Shown here piece after piece: positions 9,584 to 17,886 of a stretch of DNA of 64,000 bases. Below the pieces are notes generated by a model. That model searched no databases. It was not told where the DNA came from and was given only the letters and a program-made list of their open reading frames with translations. The stretch lies in contig JANPBT010000067.1 in assembly GCA_031430575.1 (NCBI GenBank), positions 1-64,000 on the forward strand, written 5' to 3'. The stretch comes from JANMDS01 sp031430575 (GTDB lineage Bacteria > Pseudomonadota > Gammaproteobacteria > Burkholderiales > Casimicrobiaceae). Positions within the stretch are counted from its first letter, which is position 1; the number at the start of each line of letters is the position of its first letter. Both the position numbers and the translations under genes were made by a program.

Positions 9584-9664
9584 CTACTGCGGAGCTGGTT
9601 TGTCCCCGCCGCCGCCTACAATTTCTAGTATTTCATCGCTTAATGTTTCTACAATTTCAATCAT
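9584..9664 (-). CDS. 26-residue peptide resembling a double-glycine leader peptide
   Basis: Minus-strand ORF with a good ribosome site (GGAG, 5 bases, ATG at 9664) and tandem stop TAG-TAG. The product begins MIEIVET, continues LSDEILEIVGGGG and ends DKPAPQ. The middle resembles the leader consensus of peptides exported by peptidase-containing ABC transporters (LSxxEL..V.GG), in which cleavage follows GG; the part after the glycines is only 6-8 residues, very short for a bacteriocin. It sits in a low-GC island between the 3' end of the kinase and the indolepyruvate oxidoreductase gene. No processing transporter is in the window. It could also be a regulatory micropeptide or a chance ORF; the ribosome site argues for translation. 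Confidence 0.45.
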   Translation of the reverse strand: MIEIVETLSDEILEIVGGGGDKPAPQ

Positions 9665-9809
9665 ATTTTCTCCATTTGGATTAATACTACGGATTAGACT
9701 GTAGCAAATTAATTCTAAGTCTTTTTACGCAAAAGTCCTATTTTTCAACGGGGTCATGTTTCCCGAACTTTGCAGGTACGTTTTTTTTTCATCGGCGCCA
9801 TTGCGATGG

Positions 9810-12800
9810 TTAAATAGCGCTTCGCATCAAGGTTTTTTCGCTCACAATCGCAATTGATTTTTTAGCGCTCTCGAAATCAGCGAGTAATTGTGGTGCGATT
9901 TTTTTCACTTCAGCAACATGACGCTCTTTCACATGCCCAAAGCCGCGAATCTGCTCGGGTAATTTGGCGAGCGCAACTGCTTGCGCATGATTAAACGGCG
10001 CGAGCTTACCGAGCACCATTTCCATTTGCGATAAGTAATCGCGCAGTAATTCCCGCTCCATCTTGCGTTCTGCAGTTTTGCCAAAAAAATCGAGCGCGCC
10101 GCCGCGCAAGCCCTTCATCTTTGCCAGTATTTTGAAGCCAAGCATCATCGATTTTCCGAAGCGCTTTTTGATGAGATGCCCGGTAACGGCATCTTTTTTG
10201 GCAGCCAGTGGCGGAGCGAGATGGAAATTTAATTCGTAATCGCCTTCAAACTGCTTGGCGACTTGGGCTTCAAATGTGCCATCGGTATAAAGTCGTGCGA
10301 CTTCATACTCATCTTTGATCGCCATGAGCTTAAAGAGATAGCGCGCGACTGATTCCGTGAGCGCTGTTTTGCCTGTGCATTTTGCGTTTTCTGTTTCCTG
10401 CACTTTTGCCACGAAATCGGCGAAACGTTTCGCGTAGGGTGCATCTTGATAGGCGGTTAAAAAGTCCACACGCCGCGCGATCATTTCTTCGAGCGATTCA
10501 GAGATTTTCGACGTGCCAGAAATCACCATTTTTGGTGATGCGATTTCATTGACCAATTTCAATTCTGCCGCGGCGCGCCGTCCCCACATAAAGGCGGCTG
10601 TATTCATTTCTATTGCTGCGCCGTTTAATTCAATCGCGCGCAAAATCGCCGCTTCGGAGAGCGGGATCAAGCCTTTTTGCCACGCATAGCCGAGCACGAA
10701 AACATTCGATGCAATCGAGTCACCGCAAAGCGCAGTGGCAAGCTTGCTGGCATTGATTAAATAGGTCGAATCTGCGCCGCAGGTATTTTTAATTTCCGCT
10801 TCCATGCTGCCGAGTGGGAACTGCAAATTGGCGTTGCGGGTAAAGCCAGCGGGCATCACCACCGCGGTGTTGACCACCGCATGGGTGCGTTGCGCGGCCA
10901 TGCGTGAGAGCGCTTCTGCACCTGCGCCCACGAGCACATCGCAGGCGAGCACGACATCAGCCTCGCCAGTGGCAATGCGCGTAGCGGTGAGGGCATATTG
11001 CGTTGGCGCGATTCGGATGTGAGAAGTCACCGCGCCATTTTTCTGCGCCAAGCCCGCCATATCGAGCACCGAGACGCCTTTGCCTTCCAAGTGCGAAGCC
11101 ATGCCGAGCAATTGACCGATGGTCACAACGCCCGTGCCGCCGATGCCAGTAACTAAGATGTTGTAAGCCTTCGTTAAGGGCGGAATCTGCGCCGCAGGTA
11201 TGGCAGGGAAATCGACCGCACCGACTTTGCCGGGCTTTCTCAATTGCCCACCCTTGACGGTTACGAAGCTCGGGCAAAAGCCTTTAACGCAAGAGAAATC
11301 TTTATTGCACGACGACTGATCGATCGTGCGCTTGCGGCCAAATTCGGTCTCAAGCGGCGCAACGGAGACGCAGTTAGATTGCACGCCGCAATCGCCGCAG
11401 CCTTCGCAGACTAAATCGTTGATCACCACGCGCTCGTTGGGGTCTGGGAAGGTATTGCGCTTGCGGCGACGGCGCTTTTCTGCAGCGCAGGTTTGGTCGT
11501 AAATGATGGCGGTTGTGCCAATAATTTCCCGGAATTCCCGCTGCACGGCATCGAGCGTATCGCGGTGCTTGACTTCGACCCCCGTTGGCAAACTCACGCC
11601 ATCGTATTTTTCAGGCTGATCGGTGACCACGATGCAGCGGGCCACGCCCTCGGCAATCATTTGATGGGCAATGCTTTGCGGCGAGACCATGCCGTCGTGC
11701 GGCTGGCCGCCGGTCATCGCGACCGCATCGTTATACAAAATTTTGTAGGTGATATTGACCTTCGCAGCGATGCTCGCGCGCACCGCGAGCACGCCCGAGT
11801 GAAAGTAGGTGCCATCGCCTAAGTTTGCGAAGATATGCTTTTCGTTGGTGAAGGGGGCTTGCCCGATCCAAGGCGTGCCTTCGCCGCCCATCTGGGTAAA
11901 TGTCTCGGTGTTGCGGTCCATCCAGACCGACATGAAATGGCAGCCAATGCCCGCCACCGCGCGCGAGCCTTCCGGCACTTTGGTCGAGGTGTTGTGTGGG
12001 CAACCTGAGCAGAAATAGGGCGTGCGCTGCAGCTCGATTTTGGGCGTGGCGAGCGCGTTTTCTTTGGCTTCAATCACCGCGAGGCGGGCTTTGATTTTGT
12101 CGCTCACGTAAAACTTCTCAATCCGTGCTGCGATCACTTTTGCAATCATGGCCGGGTTGAGTTCGTAATAGGCGGGCAAGAGCCATTCGCCGTGCGGGCG
12201 AACCCACTCGCCCTTCATATCAAATTTGCCGATCACGCGCGGGCGTACGTCCTCTCGCCAGTTGTAAAGCTGCTCTTTGAGTTGATACTCGATGATCTGG
12301 CGCTTTTCTTCCACCACCAAAATTTCATCGAGCCCTTCGGCAAATTGCCGGATGCCCTCGGGCTCTAGCGGCCAGCTCATGCCCACTTTGAAAACGCGCA
12401 GCCCGATTTCAGCGGCCAGCTTATCGTCGATGCCCAAATCTTCCAGCGCTTGCCGGGTATCTTGAAAGCTCTTGCCAGTAGTCACGATGCCAAAGCGCGG
12501 GCGGGGTGAATCGACAATCATGTCGTTTAATTTATTGACCCGCGCGTACTCCATCGCCATGTAGATTTTGTAGTCATGCATGCGCCGCTCTTGCCCGAGC
12601 CACGGGTCTGGCCAGCGGATATTGACCCCACCTTCAGGCTGCGGAAAGTCAGCTGGGATGATGGTTTTCACGCGCTGCGGGTCAACATCTACCGTCGCCG
12701 AGCTTTCAACCGTATCGGCCACCGCTTTCATGCCCACCCACAAGCCCGAATAGCGACTCATCGCAATGCCGTGAATGCCGTAATCTAAATACTCTTGAAC

Positions 12801-13367
12801 CGAGGAAGGATTTAGCGTTGGAATCACACACGCAGAAAAAATATGCTCAGACTGATGCGGCAGCGTTGAGCTCTTTGCGCCATGATCATCACCGGCGATC
12901 ACCAGCACGCCACCGTGCTTTGAGGTGCCCGCCATATTGCCATGCTTAAACACATCGGCGCAGCGATCAACGCCCGGGCCTTTGCCGTACCACATGCTAA
13001 ATACGCCGTCGTATTTGGCATTCGGGTAAAGATTGACCTGCTGCGTGCCCCAAACGGCCGTGGCAGCGATTTCCTCGTTAAGACCCGGATGGAAGGTCAC
13101 GTGATGCTCTTTAAGAAATTTCTCGGCTTTCACCGCCGTTTGATCGACGCCACCCAGCGGCGATCCGCGGTAGCCCGTGATGTAGCCGCCCGTATTCAGC
13201 CCGGCGGCGACATCGCGCTGGCGCTGCATCATCATCATGCGCACGAGGGCTTGCGTGCCACTCATGTAAGTGCGCCCAGCGGTGAGGGTGAATTTATCGT
13301 TGAGGGTAATGCGCGCGATGGCTTGCGCGAGGGCGGTGGCTTCTAGGCCAGAGGGAAGGGCGGTCAC
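9810..13367 (-). CDS. Indolepyruvate ferredoxin oxidoreductase, fused subunits
   Basis: A single long chain of about 1,185 residues that oxidatively decarboxylates aryl- or branched-chain 2-oxo acids to acyl-CoA with ferredoxin. The N-terminal part is a thiamine-diphosphate enzyme core (TGYRGSPLGGVD, GKGPGVDR, GDDHGAKSS). A cysteine cluster VCEGCGDCGVQSNC follows at about residue 660, then a gamma-type domain GIGGTGVVTIGQLL. I choose the GTG at 13367 (VTALPSGLEA), which has AAGGAG upstream; a longer TTG start at 13472 has none. Two repeat copies are read in frame as IPAAQI (about 723) and NTCGAD (about 862), both in the region linking conserved blocks. It stands alone, divergent from a carboxylesterase. 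Confidence 0.9.
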   Translation of the reverse strand: MTALPSGLEATALAQAIARITLNDKFTLTAGRTYMSGTQALVRMMMMQRQRDVAAGLNTGGYITGYRGSPLGGVDQTAVKAEKFLKEHHVTFHPGLNEEIAATAVWGTQQVNLYPNAKYDGVFSMWYGKGPGVDRCADVFKHGNMAGTSKHGGVLVIAGDDHGAKSSTLPHQSEHIFSACVIPTLNPSSVQEYLDYGIHGIAMSRYSGLWVGMKAVADTVESSATVDVDPQRVKTIIPADFPQPEGGVNIRWPDPWLGQERRMHDYKIYMAMEYARVNKLNDMIVDSPRPRFGIVTTGKSFQDTRQALEDLGIDDKLAAEIGLRVFKVGMSWPLEPEGIRQFAEGLDEILVVEEKRQIIEYQLKEQLYNWREDVRPRVIGKFDMKGEWVRPHGEWLLPAYYELNPAMIAKVIAARIEKFYVSDKIKARLAVIEAKENALATPKIELQRTPYFCSGCPHNTSTKVPEGSRAVAGIGCHFMSVWMDRNTETFTQMGGEGTPWIGQAPFTNEKHIFANLGDGTYFHSGVLAVRASIAAKVNITYKILYNDAVAMTGGQPHDGMVSPQSIAHQMIAEGVARCIVVTDQPEKYDGVSLPTGVEVKHRDTLDAVQREFREIIGTTAIIYDQTCAAEKRRRRKRNTFPDPNERVVINDLVCEGCGDCGVQSNCVSVAPLETEFGRKRTIDQSSCNKDFSCVKGFCPSFVTVKGGQLRKPGKVGAVDFPAIPAAQIPPLTKAYNILVTGIGGTGVVTIGQLLGMASHLEGKGVSVLDMAGLAQKNGAVTSHIRIAPTQYALTATRIATGEADVVLACDVLVGAGAEALSRMAAQRTHAVVNTAVVMPAGFTRNANLQFPLGSMEAEIKNTCGADSTYLINASKLATALCGDSIASNVFVLGYAWQKGLIPLSEAAILRAIELNGAAIEMNTAAFMWGRRAAAELKLVNEIASPKMVISGTSKISESLEEMIARRVDFLTAYQDAPYAKRFADFVAKVQETENAKCTGKTALTESVARYLFKLMAIKDEYEVARLYTDGTFEAQVAKQFEGDYELNFHLAPPLAAKKDAVTGHLIKKRFGKSMMLGFKILAKMKGLRGGALDFFGKTAERKMERELLRDYLSQMEMVLGKLAPFNHAQAVALAKLPEQIRGFGHVKERHVAEVKKIAPQLLADFESAKKSIAIVSEKTLMRSAI
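10768..10786 (-). repeat. 19-bp dispersed repeat
   Basis: In the indolepyruvate oxidoreductase gene, read NTCGAD. Confidence 0.92.
11183..11201 (-). repeat. 19-bp dispersed repeat
   Basis: Second copy in the indolepyruvate oxidoreductase gene, read AIPAAQIP. Confidence 0.92.
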
Positions 13368-13519
13368 GTCGTGTTGCTCCTTGTTGTCACCGCCGGATTG
13401 CGACGGATCGTATCGTTCGAGATGCCCGTTGGTCTTATGAACGGCAGGGCTAATGGTTAGATTTTGACGCAATCGCCCGCGAGGTGCAAATCAAACTTCA
13501 AAAATGCCCAAAACGGGGT

Positions 13520-13538
13520 AAATCTGCGCCGCAGGGTT
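13520..13538 (-). repeat. 19-bp dispersed repeat
   Basis: In the divergent promoter region before the carboxylesterase; 3' flank altered to GGGTT. Confidence 0.88.
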
Positions 13539-13559
13539 TGAGCCCTTAAACTGTCGTTT

Positions 13560-14234
13560 ATGAATTCAATCCCAGTTTCAACAATCGAGCTTCACCCCGA
13601 GGGCGAAGCCACTGCAACCGTCATTTGGATGCACGGTCTTGGCGCTGATGGCAACGATTTTGTTCCCATCGTGCCGGAGCTGAAATTACCTGCGGCGCTG
13701 AAAGTGCGCTTTATTTTTCCTAACGCACAAATGCGCGCGGTGACGATCAACGGCGGGGCAGTGATGCGGGCGTGGTACGACATCGCAAGCGTAGATTTCG
13801 AGCGCCGCGCCGATGAAGCTGGCGTGCGCCAATCGGCAGCGCAAATTGATCAGCTCATCGTGCGTGAAATTGCGCGTGGCATTCCAGCTAAGCGCATCGT
13901 GCTCGCCGGCTTTTCGCAAGGCGGGGTGATCGCGCTGCAAGCGGGCCTGCGCTACCCCGAGCGTTTGGGCGGCATCATGGCGCTGTCGACCTATCTCGCT
14001 TGCGGCGATACCCTGGCGACCGAGGGCGCGGCGGCAAATAAAGACATTCCGATTATGATGGTGCATGGCACACGCGATGGCGTCATTGCCTTGAAAGTTG
14101 CTGAGGGTAGCCATCAAAAATTACGCGACGCTGGCTATCACGTGGATTGGAAAACCTACCCGATGGAGCATAGCGTTTGCGCTGAAGAGGTGGGCGAGAT
14201 CGCAAAATTTTTGCGAGCACATTTGCCAGCGTGA
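13560..14234 (+). CDS. Carboxylesterase/phospholipase family alpha/beta hydrolase
   Basis: 224 residues, the usual size for the bacterial carboxylesterase 2 family. WMHGLGADGNDF is the oxyanion-hole segment, GFSQGG carries the nucleophilic Ser (about 121), GTRDGVI the Asp and MEHSV the His. There is no signal peptide, so it should be cytosolic; the family hydrolyses short-chain esters and lysophospholipids. The divergent promoter region shared with the oxidoreductase gene contains one repeat copy 22 bases before the ATG, which may overlap transcription signals. Confidence 0.88.
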   Translation: MNSIPVSTIELHPEGEATATVIWMHGLGADGNDFVPIVPELKLPAALKVRFIFPNAQMRAVTINGGAVMRAWYDIASVDFERRADEAGVRQSAAQIDQLIVREIARGIPAKRIVLAGFSQGGVIALQAGLRYPERLGGIMALSTYLACGDTLATEGAAANKDIPIMMVHGTRDGVIALKVAEGSHQKLRDAGYHVDWKTYPMEHSVCAEEVGEIAKFLRAHLPA

Positions 14235-14247
14235 TCATCGCTGGCAA
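14223..14247 (+). terminator. Hairpin overlapping the carboxylesterase stop codon
   Basis: Perfect 9-bp stem TTGCCAGCG/CGCTGGCAA with a 7-nt loop that includes the TGA. Only TAGGGGTTTT follows, so it is at best a weak terminator. Confidence 0.4.
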
Positions 14248-14333
14248 TAGGGGTTTTGCATCGGTGAAACTGCTGCAGCGCATTTCAATGTTGCACCAGC
14301 ATCGCTCGCGCCTTTGCTCGGGAGACGGTTTGT

Positions 14334-15377
14334 GTGTCGCGCCCAACGACCGCCTTCAATCTAATCACAAGAGAAAACATTGAATTGAATTTTCTAGAAA
14401 TCTATCGCTCACTCGCCCATCCGCTCGTGCGCGCCTTGGCATGGAGCATTGGCTCACCCAATGTGTTTAACCCGGCTTTGCCAGCGTGGCGCGGGGGCTT
14501 GGCCAACGATACCTGCGGCGCAGATTGGCTGACCGCGGCATCACCGTGGCTGCAAGCGCTCGATGAAAAGCCCGAGCCTCTCGTGCGCTGGATGGGCGAG
14601 GAGGGCAAACGCCCACTGGGCAAAACGTTCGAGATGCTGATCGGTTTTTGGCTTTCGCATCGCGCCGACATTGCGTGGGTGCAGCCCTCGCTTGTCGTGC
14701 GTCGCCATGGGCGCACGATGGGGGAATTCGATCACGTTTATGCCACCCGCGATGGCGCGTTGCATTCGCTTGAGCTTACTGTAAAGTTTTATTTGCGCAT
14801 CGCGCCGGAGCGCGGAGCGCGCGGTTATGTCGGGCCTATGGTTTACGATTTCATGGCCGAAAAAATCGCCCGCATGACCGAGCATCAAATGCCGCTGGGC
14901 GATACCGAAGATGGGCAGCACGCGGTCAAAGCCAATCTGGCACGCATGCGTATTCCCCACGATCACGTTGCGCCGCTTGCGATTGCGCAACACGCTATTT
15001 CGCGTGGCATCTTGTTTGAGCACTTTTCTGCGCCGCAGGTATCGCTGCCGCTAGAGGCGAGTCCGGCGCACGTGCGTGGAAAGTGGGCGTCAACGCTTGA
15101 GCTTGATGCTATACCTGCGGCGCAGATTTCATGCTGGAAAGTGCTCGATGGCGTGCAATGGCTCGGCTCGCAGCGAGCATCGATTTCAGCATTGACCACG
15201 CTTGCCGCGTGCGCTGCATCGCTGGGTAAGCTACGGCATGCGATGATTGCCCGTTTTGAAAGCTCAGAGGCCGAGCCGATGCGTGCAGATGAAGTAGAGC
15301 GCTGGATTATTTTGAGCCCTGATGCCCGGGTATTTTCCACTGCGATACGCGATCTCAAATCGGGCGCAACGCAATGA
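14334..15377 (+). CDS. DUF1853 family protein
   Basis: 347 residues from a GTG start with GGAG about 10 bases upstream. The pattern LGKTFEMLIGFWLSH, GEFDHVY and HSLELTVKFYL matches the DUF1853 family of cytosolic proteins; the GEFDH...LELTVK arrangement recalls PD-(D/E)XK nuclease-like folds, but function is unknown. The gene carries three repeat copies, read as DTCGAD (about 60), SAPQVS (231) and IPAAQIS (260), the highest density in the window, in both orientations and three frames. The next gene overlaps it by an ATGA junction, so the two are co-transcribed. Confidence 0.75.
   Translation: MSRPTTAFNLITRENIELNFLEIYRSLAHPLVRALAWSIGSPNVFNPALPAWRGGLANDTCGADWLTAASPWLQALDEKPEPLVRWMGEEGKRPLGKTFEMLIGFWLSHRADIAWVQPSLVVRRHGRTMGEFDHVYATRDGALHSLELTVKFYLRIAPERGARGYVGPMVYDFMAEKIARMTEHQMPLGDTEDGQHAVKANLARMRIPHDHVAPLAIAQHAISRGILFEHFSAPQVSLPLEASPAHVRGKWASTLELDAIPAAQISCWKVLDGVQWLGSQRASISALTTLAACAASLGKLRHAMIARFESSEAEPMRADEVERWIILSPDARVFSTAIRDLKSGATQ
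14509..14527 (+). repeat. 19-bp dispersed repeat
   Basis: DUF1853 gene, read DTCGADW. Confidence 0.92.
15024..15042 (-). repeat. 19-bp dispersed repeat
   Basis: DUF1853 gene, reverse orientation, read FSAPQVS. Confidence 0.9.
15111..15129 (+). repeat. 19-bp dispersed repeat
   Basis: DUF1853 gene, read AIPAAQIS; forms an inverted pair with the previous copy, 87 bp apart. Confidence 0.92.
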
Positions 15378-16231
15378 GGCACGCTTGGAAATTGATCGTG
15401 CTCACGATTGCCTTGATCTGCACGCTTGTAGCCTGTACCAGTCTTGATCACTTGCAGCGAAAAGCCATCTTTCGCCCGTCAAAGGCCATCGACGCAACGC
15501 CGCGCGATCAGGGCGTTAATTTCGAAGCGGTGACCATCATCGTTAATGGTGAGCGGGTGACCGGATGGTGGATACCTGCGGCGCAGATTTCTGCAGGTCG
15601 GGCACCGCGCGCTTCTGCTTTATATCTGCACGGCAGTGGCTTTAGCCTTTCCGCCAATTTGCCCCGCATTCTGCGGCTGCGAGAAGCGGGGTTTAACGTG
15701 CTCGCAATTGATTATCGCGGCTTTGGTGCGAGCGATGGTGATCTGCCGAGCGAAGAAAGCGCTGCTGCCGATGCGCACGCCGCGTGGGCTGAGCTTGGCA
15801 AGCGTGCGCCGCCCAATGGTGCGCGCTATATTTACGGGCATTCGCTCGGCGGCGCGATTGCGGTCGATCTGGCGACTAAAGTGCGCGATGCGGCAGGGTT
15901 GGTCGTCGAGTCGAGTTTCACCAGCGTGCGCGAATTATTGCCACATACCGCTTACAAATGGATTCCACTTGCGCCGGTACAAACCCAGTTTTTTGATTCA
16001 CTTGAGAAACTGCCCAAAATTTGCATGCCTGTGCTTTTCTTTCACGGCACCAACGATTATCGGATTCCAACCGAAATGGCGCAATCGCTATTTGATGCGG
16101 CGCGCGAGCCCAAACGCTTAGAGATCGTGCAAGGCGCGCGGCACATTGATATTCCCACGCGCTTTAACGGCCAGTGGCGGGCAGCCATCGCCCGCTTACT
16201 GGAGACGGCGCCATTAAAATGTGGCGGCTAA
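15374..16231 (+). CDS. Alpha/beta hydrolase lipoprotein
   Basis: 285 residues. The N-terminus is a short hydrophobic segment ending in a lipobox LVAC (Cys about 17), so the protein should be membrane-anchored. The hydrolase core shows LYLHGSGFSLS, DYRGFGASDG, YGHSLGG (nucleophile) and FHGTNDYRIP (Asp), with the His in ARHIDIP. This is the family of YfhR/BEM46-like hydrolases; the substrate is unknown. A repeat copy falls in frame as WIPAAQIS at about residue 68, just before the conserved core. It overlaps the DUF1853 gene by 4 bases. Confidence 0.85.
   Translation: MRHAWKLIVLTIALICTLVACTSLDHLQRKAIFRPSKAIDATPRDQGVNFEAVTIIVNGERVTGWWIPAAQISAGRAPRASALYLHGSGFSLSANLPRILRLREAGFNVLAIDYRGFGASDGDLPSEESAAADAHAAWAELGKRAPPNGARYIYGHSLGGAIAVDLATKVRDAAGLVVESSFTSVRELLPHTAYKWIPLAPVQTQFFDSLEKLPKICMPVLFFHGTNDYRIPTEMAQSLFDAAREPKRLEIVQGARHIDIPTRFNGQWRAAIARLLETAPLKCGG
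15572..15590 (+). repeat. 19-bp dispersed repeat
   Basis: Lipoprotein hydrolase gene, read WIPAAQIS; full consensus. Confidence 0.93.
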
Positions 16232-16241
16232 TCGCGCGCCA

Positions 16242-16820
16242 CTATTTTCGCGCTAGCGTCGGATCAAAAAGCGAAGTATCTTGCCCCGGTGGAAAATCGA
16301 TGAGCGCTTGCTCCAGCGTTTTGGTTTGCCGCCATTCAGTGGCGGGGCGAATGTAGCCACCGTGCCCCACTTGATCTAAGCCCCAGTAAATTTCAAGGTG
16401 GTGGCCATCAGGGTCTAAAAATTCAACCGCGATCTGGCAGCCGGCACGCCTGCGACCTTCGTAGACAATCGTTGCACCTGCCGCTTTCAACACATCGCGG
16501 GCGCGAAAAACCTCATCTAAGCTCGCAACCTCAAATGCCATATGATGCATCTCGCTGCGCGTTGATTCGCTTTTGAGCGTGCCCACGAGCGCGATGCCAT
16601 GATGGTCGTTGCTGCAGCGCATAAAGAGCATGCCGCCGGGCACCATCGTGTCTGGGTAGACATCTGAAATCTGAAACCCGAGCAGGTCTACATAAAATTT
16701 GGCCGAGGCTTCAATGTCGCGTACGTTTAACACCACGTGCCCGATTTTAGTAATTTTGAATGGCATGCCCTTCGGCGGTTTCGTTGCCATAAGGGTGTTT
16801 ACTTTTGCTTCGTCGATCAT
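16242..16820 (-). CDS. VOC (glyoxalase/type I extradiol dioxygenase) family protein
   Basis: 192 residues with one or two beta-alpha-beta-beta-beta modules. Candidate metal ligands are His in KIGHVVLNV, His in HHMAFEV and Glu in HHLEIYWG. The family includes glyoxalases and catechol-type ring-cleavage enzymes. It is the last gene of a minus-strand run ligU-ligJ-VOC, 12 bases behind ligJ, so a role in aromatic acid breakdown is likely. Whether it cleaves a ring or acts on a side product cannot be told. Confidence 0.75.
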   Translation of the reverse strand: MIDEAKVNTLMATKPPKGMPFKITKIGHVVLNVRDIEASAKFYVDLLGFQISDVYPDTMVPGGMLFMRCSNDHHGIALVGTLKSESTRSEMHHMAFEVASLDEVFRARDVLKAAGATIVYEGRRRAGCQIAVEFLDPDGHHLEIYWGLDQVGHGGYIRPATEWRQTKTLEQALIDFPPGQDTSLFDPTLARK

Positions 16821-16832
16821 GATCGTATCTCG

Positions 16833-17864
16833 TTAAATTAAACCAGCCCGGGCGAGCGCGGCGTCAAGCCTTGGAAAAACGCGGCGCGCATTTCCTTCAA
16901 AAATCATTGATTTCTGCGCCGCAGGTATTCCGGGGAAAGCATCGACGTAGCGACGGGTGTCGTCAAAATAATGGCCAGTTTCGGGATCGATGCCGCGCAC
17001 TGCGCCAACCATTTCAGAGGCGAACAAAATATTTTCAACGGGTATGACCTTTAAAAGCAAATCAATCCCCGGCTGGTGATAGACGCAGGTGTCAAAAAAT
17101 ACATTTTGTAAAACGTGCTCCGACAAGGGCGGCAGCTTCATATCTTGCGCCAGCCCGCGAAACCGCCCCCAGTGGTAAGGCACTGCGCCGCCGCCATGCG
17201 GAATAATGAATTTCAGTGTCGGGAAATCTTTGAAAAGATTGCCTGTCATCAACTGCATAAATGCAGTCGTATCGGCGTTGAGGTAGTGTGCACCGGTGGT
17301 GTGAAAGCAGGCGTTGCAGCTGGTGCTGACGTGCACCATCGCGGGCACGTCAAGCTCCACCATCTTTTCGTAAACGGGATACCACCAGCGATCAGTCAGC
17401 GGCGGCTCGCGCCAGTGCCCGCCGGAGGGATCAGGATTTAAATTACACGCCACAAACCCAAGTTCATTCACGCAGCGCGCGAGCTCCGCCGCGCAATTGG
17501 CGGGTGATACGCCGGGAGATTGCGGGAGCATGCACGCGCCAATAAAGTTTTGCGGGAAGAGCCCGGCGACGCGGTAAACGAGATCATTGCAAATTGAAGC
17601 CCACGTTTCGCTCGTCTGCGCGTTGCCGGTATGGTGCGCCATAAAGCTCGCGCGCGGCGAAAAAATCGTCACGTCCGTCCCGCGCTCTTTTTGAATGCGA
17701 ATCTGCGCGGATTGCACGGATTCTCGCAATTCGTCATCACTTATTTTTAAATCGGTGACGCGCGGTGCAGCGCCTTTGCCCGCGAGGGCATCGATTTGCT
17801 GCGTGCGCCATGTTTCAAGCGCTTTCGGGGCAGTGGTGTAGTGGCCGTGGCAATCAATAATCAT
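16833..17864 (-). CDS. ligJ: 4-Oxalomesaconate hydratase (amidohydrolase family)
   Basis: About 343 residues from the ATG at 17864 (MIIDCHGHYTTAPKALE), the normal start of the family; an upstream TTG would add five residues. LigJ/GalB hydrates 4-oxalomesaconate to 4-carboxy-4-hydroxy-2-oxoadipate in the protocatechuate 4,5-cleavage and gallate pathways. Visible features are the metal-binding DCHGH, FIIPHGGGAVPYH and the late LFASEMVGAVRGIDP. A repeat copy reads FPGIPAAQK near the C-terminus. The neighbour ligU makes its substrate, supporting the assignment; a more general ACMSD-type decarboxylase is the alternative. Confidence 0.82.
   Translation of the reverse strand: MIIDCHGHYTTAPKALETWRTQQIDALAGKGAAPRVTDLKISDDELRESVQSAQIRIQKERGTDVTIFSPRASFMAHHTGNAQTSETWASICNDLVYRVAGLFPQNFIGACMLPQSPGVSPANCAAELARCVNELGFVACNLNPDPSGGHWREPPLTDRWWYPVYEKMVELDVPAMVHVSTSCNACFHTTGAHYLNADTTAFMQLMTGNLFKDFPTLKFIIPHGGGAVPYHWGRFRGLAQDMKLPPLSEHVLQNVFFDTCVYHQPGIDLLLKVIPVENILFASEMVGAVRGIDPETGHYFDDTRRYVDAFPGIPAAQKSMIFEGNARRVFPRLDAALARAGLI
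16910..16928 (-). repeat. 19-bp dispersed repeat
   Basis: ligJ, read GIPAAQK near the C-terminus. Confidence 0.9.
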
Positions 17865-17886
17865 CGTCAATTTTTTCAAAAAATGG

